From Planctomycetaceae bacterium (lineage in GTDB: Bacteria > Planctomycetota > Phycisphaerae > Phycisphaerales > SM1A02), in assembly GCA_027490145.1 (NCBI GenBank), contig JAIXYQ010000005.1, positions 60,365 through 124,364 of the forward strand: a DNA stretch of 64,000 bases, in the 5' to 3' direction. The position numbers were made by a program, and so were the translations under genes. Below are positions 25,556 to 35,064 of this stretch, piece by piece (the stretch's first letter is position 1; every line of letters begins with the position of its first letter). The notes under the pieces are model-generated. The model ran no database searches. It worked only from the letters and a program-made list of their open reading frames with translations, and was not told the origin of the DNA.

Positions 25556-26761
25556 TCAGCCGGTCTGCCGGATCGTCGGGGTGAGCCCACCGCCCGGGCC
25601 GGCAGCGCCCGAACCGCACTCACCCTCGACCCGCTTGCGGGCGCGGATCCGCTCGTTGCCGAGCTGCCCGCACGCTGCCATCGCGCTGCGCCCCTTGGTG
25701 CCGCGGATCTTGGTGAACTGACCGTTGGCGACCGCGCGGTTGACGAACGCATCCACGGACTCATCCGAGGGCGCGGGCCAGGGGCTGTCACGCCGCGGGT
25801 TGTAGGGGATCACGTTCAGGCTGCAGCGCATGCCCTTGAGGAACGCGCACACCTCGTCGCAGTGGGCCATCGAGTCGTTCACGCCGGGAATCAGCACGTA
25901 CTCCACGCACAGCGCCGCACTCGGCCGCTTGGGGAACTCCATCATCGCCTGCCGGAGCTTGGCCATCGGCTCGGCGCGGTTGATCGGCATGATCGAACTG
26001 CGCACCTCGTCGTTGGGCGCGTTCAGGCTGACCGCGAGCTGCACCTGGTGGAAGCCGCGCTCGCCAATGAACTCGCCGAGCCGACGGATGCCATCGGTGC
26101 GCCCCACGGTCGAGATCGTGATGTGGCGCGGCGCCAGACCGGGGCCGTTCTTGTCGGCGATGATGCGGATCGCGCCGAGCACGGCCTCGATGTTGTCCAT
26201 CGGCTCGCCCATCCCCATGAAGACGAGGTTCTTGATCGGGAAGCCGCGTCCCGGTCCACGCGGGTTGGTCTCGCCCTCGCCGATGAGCGCCGGGGCGGGC
26301 GAGCGACCGCTGGTGAGCGTTGCTGGCTCGTCATCCCACGGGTTCGTCACCCTGAAGATCGCCGTGTGCACCTGCTGAACGATCTCGCGCACGGTGAGGT
26401 GGCGCAGCAGGCCCATCTGCGCGGTCTCGCAGAAACGGCAGCCCATCGCGCAGCCGACCTGGCTGCTGACGCACAGGGTGCGGCTGAACCAGCCGGTGCG
26501 GTGCGGCATCGGGATGACCACGCTCTCGGTCTCGTAGTCGCCATCGACCGGCAGCAGGAACTTGACGGTCTTGCCGTCGATGAGTTCGCGCGCGGGGGCG
26601 GGCGGCGGGGGCGCCATCCACGGCAGCCACTCGCCGCGACGGTGCACGGCGCGGTAGGCCTCGAGCGCCACGCCCCGGGCGATGCCGTTGGCCTTGGCGG
26701 CCTCGACGAAGGCAAGGCTGGTCAGGGCAAGGGGATCTGGCGCCGAATGCATCCGGCCCAT
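25556..26761 (-). CDS. rlmN: Dual-specificity RNA methyltransferase RlmN
   Basis: The 401-residue radical-SAM enzyme methylates C2 of A2503 in 23S rRNA, and A37 in some tRNAs. The SAM/4Fe-4S motif is GCAMGCRFCETAQMG (Cx3Cx2C). The preceding TLCVSSQVG supplies the conserved cysteine, and GRSAMAACGQLG near residue 355 carries the second catalytic cysteine. Other family segments are NLVFMGMGEPMDN, ISTVGRTDGIRRLG, LAVSLNAPNDEVRSSIMPINR and CVEYVLIPGVND. The C-terminus extends about 40 residues beyond the catalytic cysteine. The start is ATG 26761 or 26752. It is divergent from the ferredoxin gene with a 31-bp gap. Confidence 0.93.
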   Translation of the reverse strand: MGRMHSAPDPLALTSLAFVEAAKANGIARGVALEAYRAVHRRGEWLPWMAPPPPAPARELIDGKTVKFLLPVDGDYETESVVIPMPHRTGWFSRTLCVSSQVGCAMGCRFCETAQMGLLRHLTVREIVQQVHTAIFRVTNPWDDEPATLTSGRSPAPALIGEGETNPRGPGRGFPIKNLVFMGMGEPMDNIEAVLGAIRIIADKNGPGLAPRHITISTVGRTDGIRRLGEFIGERGFHQVQLAVSLNAPNDEVRSSIMPINRAEPMAKLRQAMMEFPKRPSAALCVEYVLIPGVNDSMAHCDEVCAFLKGMRCSLNVIPYNPRRDSPWPAPSDESVDAFVNRAVANGQFTKIRGTKGRSAMAACGQLGNERIRARKRVEGECGSGAAGPGGGLTPTIRQTG

Positions 26762-26777
26762 GGTACGCGCGCAGGGC

Positions 26778-26783
26778 TACACT
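26778..26783 (+). promoter_or_regulatory. -10-like TACACT for the ferredoxin-iscX unit
   Basis: TACACT ends 9 nt before the ATG at 26793. No Shine-Dalgarno lies between. Confidence 0.5.
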
Positions 26784-26792
26784 TCCTGCCCC

Positions 26793-27191
26793 ATGAGCTT
26801 CAAGCGATCAGAAGGCCCGCGCGGCGAGCGCAACATCCCGGTCATCATCCACCTCGAGGACCCGGAAGGAGCCACCGGCACCACCCAGAAGGAGTGGAAG
26901 CTGATGGGCGCCACGGGCGAGAGCCTGCTGGAGCTGGCGCTGGACAACCACATCAACATCGAGCATGCCTGCGGCGGGGTGTGCGCCTGCAGCACCTGCC
27001 ACATCTACGTCGAGCAGGGGGCCGAGTGCCTGAGCGAGTCGACCGAAGCCGAGGATGACCGCGTCGAGGAAGCACCCGGGATCCAGCGCAACAGCCGCCT
27101 GGCCTGCCAGTGCGAACTCACCAAGGGCGGCACCGTCGTCTTCCGCGTGCCCAGCTGGAACCGCAACGCCGTGAAGGAAGTGCCGCACTGA
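26793..27191 (+). CDS. fdx: 2Fe-2S ferredoxin, ISC/adrenodoxin type
   Basis: The 132-residue ferredoxin has the adrenodoxin-type cluster motif CGGVCACSTC (Cx5Cx2C) near residues 52-61 and the fourth ligand in LACQCEL near residue 108. It supplies electrons to iron-sulfur cluster assembly or related reductive steps. An Asn/Lys-poor, charged N-terminus of about 15 residues precedes the fold. Its stop overlaps the iscX start by one base (TGATG), which links it to the ISC system even though iscS, iscU, hscA and hscB are not here. Confidence 0.9.
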   Translation: MSFKRSEGPRGERNIPVIIHLEDPEGATGTTQKEWKLMGATGESLLELALDNHINIEHACGGVCACSTCHIYVEQGAECLSESTEAEDDRVEEAPGIQRNSRLACQCELTKGGTVVFRVPSWNRNAVKEVPH

Positions 27192-27400
27192 TGGCGGCCT
27201 CGTTCCACTGGCTCGATGTGCAGCGCATCGCCGAGGAACTGGCGGACCGCCACCCGGAGGTCGATCCCGCGTCCGTGAGCTTCCCGCGTCTGCGCGCGCT
27301 CGTCACTGAACTGCCGGGCTTCGCCGAGCAGCCGGGCCACCCGAGCAACGAACGCATCCTCGAGACGATCCAGCAGCTCTGGATCGAGGAACGCAGCTGA
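27191..27400 (+). CDS. iscX: Fe-S assembly protein IscX
   Basis: The 69-residue protein matches the IscX (YfhJ) family in length and pattern: FHWLDVQRIAEELADRHPEVDP at the N-terminus (the LDV..IA..L...P..DP signature), then FPRLRALVTELPGF and SNERILETIQQLWIEE at the C-terminus. IscX is an acidic helical protein that binds IscS and iron and modulates cluster assembly. Here it directly follows a ferredoxin gene, as in classical isc operons, but without the rest of the operon. It begins on the last base of the ferredoxin stop codon. Confidence 0.88.
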   Translation: MAASFHWLDVQRIAEELADRHPEVDPASVSFPRLRALVTELPGFAEQPGHPSNERILETIQQLWIEERS

Positions 27401-27437
27401 TGCCCGACCCGCGCGCGTGTGCGCCCAGGACCGCCCC

Positions 27438-28418
27438 ATGAGGTACCACGCCGCCGCCATCCAGACCGCGTTCGAGACGCCCAAGGACCGCAGTGCCATC
27501 GCCGATCGCGTCGCCCGCATGTGCGCGATGGCCGAGTCGACCGTCGGCGGCTACGAACCCTTCTTCGACGTGCGCCTGATCGCGTTCCCCGAGTTCGCGC
27601 ACACGCCCCCGTGCTACATGACGGTGAAGGAGCTGCAGCAGCATCTGGCGGTCGAACTCCCAAATGAGCACACCGATGCCTACGCGCGCGTGTGCAAGAA
27701 GCTCGGATGCTGGATCCAGACGGGCACGTTCCTCGAGCGGCACCCACGCTGGCCCGACGCGGTCTTCAACACGACCATGCTCATCGGGCCCGATGGCATC
27801 GCCGCGACCTACCGCAAGGTCAATCCCTGGATTCCCTGGGAAGTGCACGCGAGCCCGCACGACCTGGCGGATTTCGACCTGCCGATCTTTCCGGTCGCCG
27901 ACACGCCGATCGGCAGGATCGGCTGTGCGATCTGCTACGACTGGCTCTTTCCCGAGACCATCAGGCAACTGGCGTTCAATGGCGCCGAGGTGCTGGTGCG
28001 CGTGAGTGCGTACATGGACCCGTGGGGTGCCACGCAGCCGATGGATTGGTGGACCCTCATCAACCGAACGAGGGCCGTCGAGAACACGGCGTACGTGGTC
28101 GCGTCCAACCAAGGCGCGAGCTTCCGTGACTACCCGCCGTTCTCCTGGCCCGGTGGATCGATGGTGGTCGACTTCGAAGGACGCGTCCTGGCGCAGGCGG
28201 ATCCCGGCCCGGGCGAGAAGGTGGTGGTCGCGCCCATCGACCTCGGTGCACTGCGGGCGGCGCGTGAGCGAAGCCGCGGCCATGACATGCGCGCGCACCT
28301 GCGCACGACGGCTCATCCGTACATGCAGCAGCCGTACCTGGCGCCAGCAGGAACCGGCGCGATCTCGATCGACTCCACCAACGAGCGCATCGCGCATGCG
28401 AAGCGGGAGCTGCGGTGA
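27438..28418 (+). CDS. Nitrilase-superfamily carbon-nitrogen hydrolase
   Basis: The 326-residue protein has the Glu-Lys-Cys catalytic triad in place: Glu in AFPEFAHTP (about residue 54), Lys in TYRKVNPW (about 132) and Cys in GCAICYDWLFPE (about 167). These enzymes hydrolyse amides, nitriles or carbamoyl groups. The large aromatic-rich loops and overall length suggest an aliphatic amidase or N-carbamoyl-type member, but the substrate cannot be read from sequence. It lies 37 bp after iscX and may be part of the same transcript. The downstream lipoprotein gene could also start at the GTG overlapping its stop codon (GTGA at 28415). Confidence 0.87.
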   Translation: MRYHAAAIQTAFETPKDRSAIADRVARMCAMAESTVGGYEPFFDVRLIAFPEFAHTPPCYMTVKELQQHLAVELPNEHTDAYARVCKKLGCWIQTGTFLERHPRWPDAVFNTTMLIGPDGIAATYRKVNPWIPWEVHASPHDLADFDLPIFPVADTPIGRIGCAICYDWLFPETIRQLAFNGAEVLVRVSAYMDPWGATQPMDWWTLINRTRAVENTAYVVASNQGASFRDYPPFSWPGGSMVVDFEGRVLAQADPGPGEKVVVAPIDLGALRAARERSRGHDMRAHLRTTAHPYMQQPYLAPAGTGAISIDSTNERIAHAKRELR

Positions 28419-28507
28419 CGGGCTTCGTGTGGGGCGGCGCCAAGAACCGTGCACGGCGCACCGGGCCCGGCAGCCCTGAGCACCGCGTAAAGGTCGCAGG
28501 CGCCGCC

Positions 28508-31500
28508 ATGCCTGTGGCCGCAGCCCTGAGGCCCGTCGCCGCAGCCGTCACGCCCCTCGTCGCCGCCGTCTTGCTTGCGCTGCTCGCACCCGGCTGCTCG
28601 CGCGGCCCGGCCCCTGAGCAGCCGTTGAGCACGGCGCAGATTGGGGCCCTCAACCATGGTCTGGGGCTCATGGGGCAGTTCGACTTCGAGGCCGCCCGCC
28701 TGCAGTTCCAGGGCAGCGCCCAGGTGCACGGCAATCGGTGGGGACTGACCAACGCCGCCATCGCGCTGATGAACCAATCGGTGGATGGCGCGCAGGAGCG
28801 TGCGATCGAGGAGTTCCGCTCGATCCTGCGTGCCTACGACGCTCCGGGCGTGGAGACGTGGGGCACGCCGACCTACTGCATCGGCCTGTGTGAGCTGTAC
28901 CTAGGCAAGCCCGACCAGGCGTTGCCGCACTTTCGCCGGTGCGCCGAGGCCGTGCCGGGCGATCCGCATGCGAGCTTCTACGTCGGGCAGTGCCTCGAAC
29001 TGACGGGTGCCGACACCGATGCGCTCGCGTGGTACCGCCGCGCCGCTGAGCTCGATCCGTTCCTGCGCAGTGCGCAGCTGGGCATCCAGCGCATGGCGTC
29101 GCGCACGGGCGACGAAGCCGCCGCCGAGGCTGCGATGCAGCTCTTCGACCGCCTGGCGATGAACCCGCGCAGCACGCTCGCCGAGTTCAAGTACACGCGG
29201 ATGGGAGCGATGGGCATGTGCATCGTGCCGCAGTCGCCGATGCCGGAACCGGCGCGCGGGCCGATGCTGGCCGCGCCCCAAGCGATCGCGTTGGCACCCG
29301 GGCAGGACCCCGCATGGAGCGCCAGTGGCGGGGCCAGCGTGTGCGCGGTCGACCTGAATGACGATGGCGCGCTCGATCTGGTCATCCCGGGCGCACTAAT
29401 GGGCGACCAGCCCAACGCCATCCTGCGATCGACGCCGCAGGGCTTCATGCTGGATCGATCGCACCCGATGGCCGTTGATGGCGGCGTCCAGGCGGTGCTC
29501 GCCGGGGACGTGGACAGCGATGGCCGTGTGGATCTCGTGACGATCGGCGCTGGCGGTGTGCGTGCTTGGGTGCAGCCGGGTGCGGGCACATGGCAGGACC
29601 GCACCGAGTCGCTCGGTCTCGCCTCGATCGGTCCGGTGCGGGATGGCGTGCTCGCCGACCTCGATCACGACGGCGACCTGGACCTGGCGATCCTCGATGG
29701 GGCCGGGGCGCTGCGGCTCTTCGCAGGCATCGCCGATGCGCCCATGCGTGAGATCAGCGACCGGTTGCAGGGCGCGCAGGTCGGCCCGGCGACGCAGATC
29801 GCTTTGGGCGATGTCGACGGTGATCGCGATGTCGACCTGCTGCTGGCTGGACCGCAGGGGTGCACGGTCTGGTGCAACGACCGGCTCTGGGCCTGGTCGC
29901 GGCAGCCGCGGTTCGCCGCGATCGAAGCGCGCCCGGCGCTCTGGATCGCCTGCACGGAACGCGCCATCGATGGGGCGCCCGTGATCCTCCTTCGGCAGGG
30001 AAGCACGCTGGCGACGGGCGCTGCAGCAGCGCTCGGCGGTTCGCTCATCGTCTTCCATCCGCAGACGCCCGAGCGTGGCGCCGCCTGGAGCGGTGCCTGG
30101 AAGGAGGCTTCCTCCGGATCGTTGCAGACTGCGGATGCGACGGGTTCGAGCAGCCTCTTCACGCTGGCGGACCTCAACGGCGACCTGCACCACGAAGTCC
30201 TCTGCGGCGAGGGCAGCGCACTCATCGGCGTGGATCCCTCGGGCGGACAGGTCTGGATCGAACGCGCGCCGAAGCCCGCCACGGCGTGGGCGGTCGTCAA
30301 CCTGCAGCCTGAGCAGGGGCCCAGCATGCTGGCTACGCAGCCCGGCGGCATGCCCGTCGTGTTCGGGCCCGGCTCCGGTCGCGGTGGCTTCGCTGCCGTC
30401 GATCCGCGTGGCCGCATCGATCCTGCGCAGAGCATGCGCTCGAATGCCAGCGGCATCGGCACGCGGCTCACGGCGCGCATCGGCAGGGAGTGGTCCAGCA
30501 TGACCACCTGGCGCGTGGGCTCGGGCCCGGGCCAGAGTCTGCAGCCGGTCTCGATCGGCTTGGGCCCGGCGCCACACGTCGATGCGTTGGCCATCGACTG
30601 GAGCGACGGCGTCACGCAGAGCGAACTCTGGCTGATGGCCGGCTCGCGGCGCACGCTCGTGGAGACGCAACGCCAGATCAGCAGCTGCCCCGTCATCTTC
30701 GCGTGGAATGGCCGCGAGCACGCCTTCGTGACGGATTGCCTGGGCGTGGGTGGCTTGGGGTACTTGATCGAGCCTGGCGTCTACGCGCCACCGCGCCCGT
30801 GGGAGCATGTGGTGCTGCCGCCGGGCACGCTGGTTCCCGAGGCCGGTGAGTACCGACTCAAGCTGGCCGAGCCGATGGAGGAAGCATGCTGGATCGACGG
30901 CGCTCGACTGATCGCGTGGGATCTTCCAGCGGGCTGGTCGATGGCCGTCGACGAACGCATGGGGATCAACGATCCCCAACCGACCGGCAAGCCGGTCTTC
31001 TGGCGGACCGAACTTGCGCCGATCGCGGCATCGAGTTCCTTTGTGACTGAATCGCGAGCGCAGCACCCATCAACTGCGCGCGATGAAGGTGCGCTGAGCA
31101 GTGCGCCGGAGGCATCAACGGGGGCATCGGTGGCTTCATCGCCGAAGGCATCGACGGAGGTGCTCACCTCCATCTCACGCGTCGACCGGGTGGCCGCTGA
31201 TCCCGGTCCGCTCGATCATCGGCTCATCGGTCGGTTGCAGGGTGACCACGCGTTGACCCTCGAGTTCGAACAGGATCTGTCCACGCTGAGCAACGCCTGG
31301 CTCGTGATGGACGGATGGATCGAGTACCCGTACTGCCAGACGATGTTCGCGGCATGGCAGGCCGGCGCCGCCTTCCGTGCGCCGTCGCTCGAGGCCCGCG
31401 CCGCCGATGGCACCTGGATCATGGTGGCCGAGCAGTTCGGCTACCCCGCGGGCATGCCCAGGCGGGCGCTGTTCCCGGTGCCGGCGCTACCCGCGGGTTC

Positions 31501-32005
31501 GAAGGCACTCCGCTTGACCACCAACCACCAGATCTATTGGGATCGCATCGCGATCGCGCTCGCCGAACCCGCGCCCGTCGCGCCCGTGGCCTGCGCGGTG
31601 GCGTCGGCCACCATCGCGCGACGCGGCTACGCGCTCCGCTCGACCGGTCCCCAGTTCCTTCCTCAGTACGACGATACCCGCGCCGTGCCGCTCTGGGATT
31701 GCCGGACCCAGGTGGGCGCCTATACGGCCCTCGGTGCGTGCCTGCCGCTGGTGACGCAGCAGGACGACGCCTGCGCGATCTTCGCCGGCGGTGAGGAGCT
31801 GCAGCTGGCGTTCACGGCCCCGGCCGAGTCCGCCGGAACGAACCGCCATTGGGTGCTCGAACTCGACGGATGGTGCAAGGACATGGATCTCTTCACCAAG
31901 GACGGAGAGACGCTGGATCCGCAACCGATGCGGGGCGAGCGCCGCACCTCGGCGGCCGAGGCCCTGCACGAGCGGTTCAACACCCGTCGTCAGGGTGGTC
32001 GCTGA
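28508..32005 (+). CDS. Large lipoprotein with TPR, FG-GAP/VCBS and ASPIC/UnbV domains
   Basis: From the ATG at 28508 the product is 1,165 residues with a lipoprotein signal ending LLAPG-Cys at about residue 29. A GTG at 28415 would add 31 residues and an over-long signal. Residues about 45-215 are TPR-like (FDFEAARLQFQGSAQVHG, LGKPDQALPHFRRCAE). About 275-600 are FG-GAP/VCBS repeats with calcium-loop motifs (DLNDDGALDLVIPG, DVDSDGRVDLVTIG, DLDHDGDLDLAILDG). About 645-718 is an ASPIC/UnbV domain (GIGTRLTARIG...LGPAPHVDALAIDW). The C-terminal 450 residues are unassigned and include a discoidin-like beta region. It heads the TPR/ASPIC/cytochrome cluster. It probably sits at the outer membrane or surface; its role is unknown. 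Confidence 0.88.
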   Translation: MPVAAALRPVAAAVTPLVAAVLLALLAPGCSRGPAPEQPLSTAQIGALNHGLGLMGQFDFEAARLQFQGSAQVHGNRWGLTNAAIALMNQSVDGAQERAIEEFRSILRAYDAPGVETWGTPTYCIGLCELYLGKPDQALPHFRRCAEAVPGDPHASFYVGQCLELTGADTDALAWYRRAAELDPFLRSAQLGIQRMASRTGDEAAAEAAMQLFDRLAMNPRSTLAEFKYTRMGAMGMCIVPQSPMPEPARGPMLAAPQAIALAPGQDPAWSASGGASVCAVDLNDDGALDLVIPGALMGDQPNAILRSTPQGFMLDRSHPMAVDGGVQAVLAGDVDSDGRVDLVTIGAGGVRAWVQPGAGTWQDRTESLGLASIGPVRDGVLADLDHDGDLDLAILDGAGALRLFAGIADAPMREISDRLQGAQVGPATQIALGDVDGDRDVDLLLAGPQGCTVWCNDRLWAWSRQPRFAAIEARPALWIACTERAIDGAPVILLRQGSTLATGAAAALGGSLIVFHPQTPERGAAWSGAWKEASSGSLQTADATGSSSLFTLADLNGDLHHEVLCGEGSALIGVDPSGGQVWIERAPKPATAWAVVNLQPEQGPSMLATQPGGMPVVFGPGSGRGGFAAVDPRGRIDPAQSMRSNASGIGTRLTARIGREWSSMTTWRVGSGPGQSLQPVSIGLGPAPHVDALAIDWSDGVTQSELWLMAGSRRTLVETQRQISSCPVIFAWNGREHAFVTDCLGVGGLGYLIEPGVYAPPRPWEHVVLPPGTLVPEAGEYRLKLAEPMEEACWIDGARLIAWDLPAGWSMAVDERMGINDPQPTGKPVFWRTELAPIAASSSFVTESRAQHPSTARDEGALSSAPEASTGASVASSPKASTEVLTSISRVDRVAADPGPLDHRLIGRLQGDHALTLEFEQDLSTLSNAWLVMDGWIEYPYCQTMFAAWQAGAAFRAPSLEARAADGTWIMVAEQFGYPAGMPRRALFPVPALPAGSKALRLTTNHQIYWDRIAIALAEPAPVAPVACAVASATIARRGYALRSTGPQFLPQYDDTRAVPLWDCRTQVGAYTALGACLPLVTQQDDACAIFAGGEELQLAFTAPAESAGTNRHWVLELDGWCKDMDLFTKDGETLDPQPMRGERRTSAAEALHERFNTRRQGGR

Positions 32006-32070
32006 TCCGACGGCAGGGATTCGGTCGAGGATCCGGCCTCTAACATGGGGGTCGGGCGACCGCACCGCCC

Positions 32071-32076
32071 TAGACT
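32071..32076 (+). promoter_or_regulatory. -10-like TAGACT before the multiheme cytochrome gene
   Basis: TAGACT ends 7 nt before the ATG at 32084. No Shine-Dalgarno is present. Confidence 0.5.
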
Positions 32077-32083
32077 GCGCTAC

Positions 32084-35029
32084 ATGCCTGAGTCGCCACG
32101 CAAGCCCATGAAGCACCCGGTCGGGCCGCGGCTGTCCCTGGTGCTCTCCGTGGTCTTCGGCCTCTTCGCCCTGCTGGTCGTGAACAGCGTCTATCTGGCC
32201 GGCATCACGACTGCCCAGTGGGCCAGTGGGCAGGCGCTCGAGAACCAGTTCTACCAGTGGATGTTCGGAGGGCACCTGGCGCTCGGGCTGCTCTTTGTCG
32301 TGCCGTTCGTCGTCTTCGCGATCGTGCACCTGGCCAACACGCACGATCGACCCAACCGCAGCGCCGTCCGCGCAGGCTGGATCCTGCTGTGGGCCTCGGT
32401 CGGCGTGCTGGTGACGGGCGTGCTCCTGACCAACGTCGACGTCGGTGGGCGCGAGGTGGGCCTGCGCAATCCGGATTCCCGTCGCATCGCCTACTGGCTG
32501 CACGTGATCCTTCCGGTCGCCGCGATCTGGCTGTACGTGCTGCACCGGCTCTCGGGCCGTCGCATCCGTTGGAAGGTCGGAGTTCGGTGGGGCGCCGTTG
32601 CGGCCGTCTTCGCGGTCGCCATGGTTGCGCTGCACGGTGCCGATGCACGGCCGTGGTCGACGGTCGGTCCGCGCAATGCCGACTACTTCGAACCGAGCCT
32701 CGCGCGCACGGCCTCGGGCGGGTTCATCCCGGCTGAGGGGCTGATGATGAACGAGTACTGCCTCGAGTGCCACCAGGACACCTACGACTCCTGGGCGCAT
32801 TCCGTGCACGCCGCGAGCAGCTTCAACAATCCGCTGTACGCCTTCAGCGTGCGCGAGACCCGCCGCCAGGCGCATGCCCGCGAGGGCTCGGTGCAGGATG
32901 CGCGCTTCTGCGCCGGCTGCCATGACCCGGTGCCGTTCTTCTCGGGCGCCTTCGAGCACGCGCGCTTCGATGACCCCGACTACGACGTCGCCAAGGATCC
33001 GCTCGGCGCCGCCAGCATCACCTGCACGGCGTGCCATTCGATCGTGGCGGTGAACTCGCCGCGGGGCAATGCCGACTACACGATCGAGGAGTCCCGCCAC
33101 TATCCGTTCGCCTTCAGCGACAACCCATTCCTCAGGTGGGTGAACCGCCAGCTCGTCAAGGCGAAGCCATCCTTCCACAAGCAGACCTTCCTCAAGCCGG
33201 AGGTGCACCGTAGTGCGGAGTTCTGCGGCACCTGCCACAAGGTCAACCTTCCCGAGGCCGTGAACGACTACCGCTGGCTCCGCGGCCAGAATCACTACGA
33301 CTCGTTCCGGCTCTCGGGCGTGAGTGGGCACGGCGTCGAGAGCTGGTACTACCCGGCGCGCGCGGAGTCGAACTGCAACGGCTGCCACATGCAGGCGCGG
33401 CCGAGCGACGACTTCGGGGCCAAGGTGCGCGACGGCAGGCTTGCGATCCTCGATCACGGCTTCGCGAGTGCGAACCCGGCCACGCCGCTGCTCTCGGGCC
33501 TCACGGGCGCAGAGACCGTGCAGGCAGAGTGCGAGGCGTTCCTTCAGGGAACCATGCGCGTGGACCTCTTCGGGATCCGTCGCGGCAGCGACATCGACGC
33601 ACCGCTCGAGGCGCCGCTGGATCCGATGCTGCCTGCTGTGAGCCCGGGTGAGGCGTTGCTGATCGAGGTGGTCACGCGCACGCTGAAGCTCGGCCATGAG
33701 TTCACGCAGGGCACCGCCGACAGCAACGAGGTCTGGCTGGACGTGACGGTGCGGGCCGGCGCCCGCGTCATCGGCCGCAGCGGAGGCGTTGACGGCGATC
33801 GTGCCGTCGACCCCTGGAGCAAGTTCTTCAACGTCTTCATGCTCGATCGCGCGGGAAACCGCATCGACCGCCGCAACCCGCAGGACATCTTCGTCCCGCT
33901 CTACAACAACCAAGTCCCGCCTGGAGCCGGCGACGTCACGCACTTCGGCCTCACGCTGCCCACGGACCTCACCGATCCGGTCACCATCGAGGTCGCCCTG
34001 CGGTACCGCAAGTTTGATACGACCTACATGCACTACGCGTATCCCGGCAGCGGTGCGAACACGGTGCCGGTGCTGACGTTGGCTACGGACTCGGTCACGC
34101 TTCCGCTGGCCAGCGGGGCTGCGCCCGCGGAGTCCGGCCCGGCTTCGTCCACGTCGCCGACCTTTCCGGAGTGGCAGCGCTGGTACGACTACGCGATCGG
34201 CTTGTTCCGTCAAGGGAATCGGGGCAGTCAGAAGGGCGACCTCCGCGGGGCCGAAGTGGCCTTCAGCAAGGTCGAAGCGCTCGGTCGCGGCGAGGGTGCC
34301 CTCGGCTTGGCTCGGGCGTACCTGAAGGAGGGGCGGCTCGATGACGCAGTCGCCGCACTGGCGCGCGCGGGGCAGGCGACCAACCCCGCCTACCCGTGGT
34401 CGATCGCCTGGTTCAGCGCGCAGGTCGACCGCCAGAACGGCAACTTCGAGGCCGCGGTGCGGAACATGGAAGCCGTCAAGGCCAGCGCCTTCCCGCTTGC
34501 GATCGAGCGTGGGTTCGACTTCAGCCACGATGATCGCCTGCGGGTCGACCTGGCCCAGGTCCAGTACGAGTGGTCGCGCGCCGTCCAGTCGAGCGATCCC
34601 GCGAAGGGCCGGGACCTGCTTGCACGCTCGCGCGCGAACCTCGAGGCTGCGCTGGCACTCGATCCGGAGAACGCCCAGGCGTGGTACGTGCTGTCGCAGG
34701 TGGCGACCGAACAGGGTGACCGCGACCTCGCCGAGCGCGCCCGCGCCCAGCACGCCACGTACAAGCTCGACGACAACGCGCGTGATGCGGCCATCACGGT
34801 GGCCCGCGCGCGCTATCCGGCCGCCAACCATGCTGCCGAGCCGATCGTCATCTTCGACCTGCAGCGGCCCGGGCGCTTCGAGGCCTCGATTGCCGCGCCC
34901 GCGCCAACCAGGCCCCAGGCATCGACTGGGCCGTCGATGCCTGCTGCCGTGCGGGGGCTGACCGGCTTGGGGGCCCAGGCCTCCGAGGCGGCAGTTCGTT
35001 CGGTGCATGGATCCGGCTCCAGCGAGTGA
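32084..35029 (+). CDS. Membrane-anchored pentaheme cytochrome c with C-terminal TPRs
   Basis: The 981-residue protein has three parts. Residues 1-190 contain about five membrane segments with histidines at helix ends (HLALGLLF, FAIVHLANTH, YWLHVILPV), possibly a haem-b-type membrane module. Residues 220-440 carry five CxxCH haem-c motifs: CLECH 226, CAGCH 276, CTACH 314, CGTCH 381 and CNGCH 431. After a beta-rich domain (about 480-690), residues about 700-900 are TPR-like (GAEVAFSKVEALGRGEGALGLAR). Multihaem cytochromes move electrons across the envelope; this one could link the quinone pool to periplasmic acceptors. It sits between two FG-GAP/ASPIC genes on the same strand. The combination with TPRs is unusual. 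Confidence 0.88.
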   Translation: MPESPRKPMKHPVGPRLSLVLSVVFGLFALLVVNSVYLAGITTAQWASGQALENQFYQWMFGGHLALGLLFVVPFVVFAIVHLANTHDRPNRSAVRAGWILLWASVGVLVTGVLLTNVDVGGREVGLRNPDSRRIAYWLHVILPVAAIWLYVLHRLSGRRIRWKVGVRWGAVAAVFAVAMVALHGADARPWSTVGPRNADYFEPSLARTASGGFIPAEGLMMNEYCLECHQDTYDSWAHSVHAASSFNNPLYAFSVRETRRQAHAREGSVQDARFCAGCHDPVPFFSGAFEHARFDDPDYDVAKDPLGAASITCTACHSIVAVNSPRGNADYTIEESRHYPFAFSDNPFLRWVNRQLVKAKPSFHKQTFLKPEVHRSAEFCGTCHKVNLPEAVNDYRWLRGQNHYDSFRLSGVSGHGVESWYYPARAESNCNGCHMQARPSDDFGAKVRDGRLAILDHGFASANPATPLLSGLTGAETVQAECEAFLQGTMRVDLFGIRRGSDIDAPLEAPLDPMLPAVSPGEALLIEVVTRTLKLGHEFTQGTADSNEVWLDVTVRAGARVIGRSGGVDGDRAVDPWSKFFNVFMLDRAGNRIDRRNPQDIFVPLYNNQVPPGAGDVTHFGLTLPTDLTDPVTIEVALRYRKFDTTYMHYAYPGSGANTVPVLTLATDSVTLPLASGAAPAESGPASSTSPTFPEWQRWYDYAIGLFRQGNRGSQKGDLRGAEVAFSKVEALGRGEGALGLARAYLKEGRLDDAVAALARAGQATNPAYPWSIAWFSAQVDRQNGNFEAAVRNMEAVKASAFPLAIERGFDFSHDDRLRVDLAQVQYEWSRAVQSSDPAKGRDLLARSRANLEAALALDPENAQAWYVLSQVATEQGDRDLAERARAQHATYKLDDNARDAAITVARARYPAANHAAEPIVIFDLQRPGRFEASIAAPAPTRPQASTGPSMPAAVRGLTGLGAQASEAAVRSVHGSGSSE

Positions 35030-35049
35030 TCGGCGAACCGGCCCGCGCG

Positions 35050-35055
35050 TAGGCT
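35050..35055 (+). promoter_or_regulatory. -10-like TAGGCT before the FG-GAP/ASPIC gene at 35065
   Basis: TAGGCT ends 9 nt before the ATG at 35065. No Shine-Dalgarno is present. Confidence 0.5.
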
Positions 35056-35064
35056 CCGATTTCG

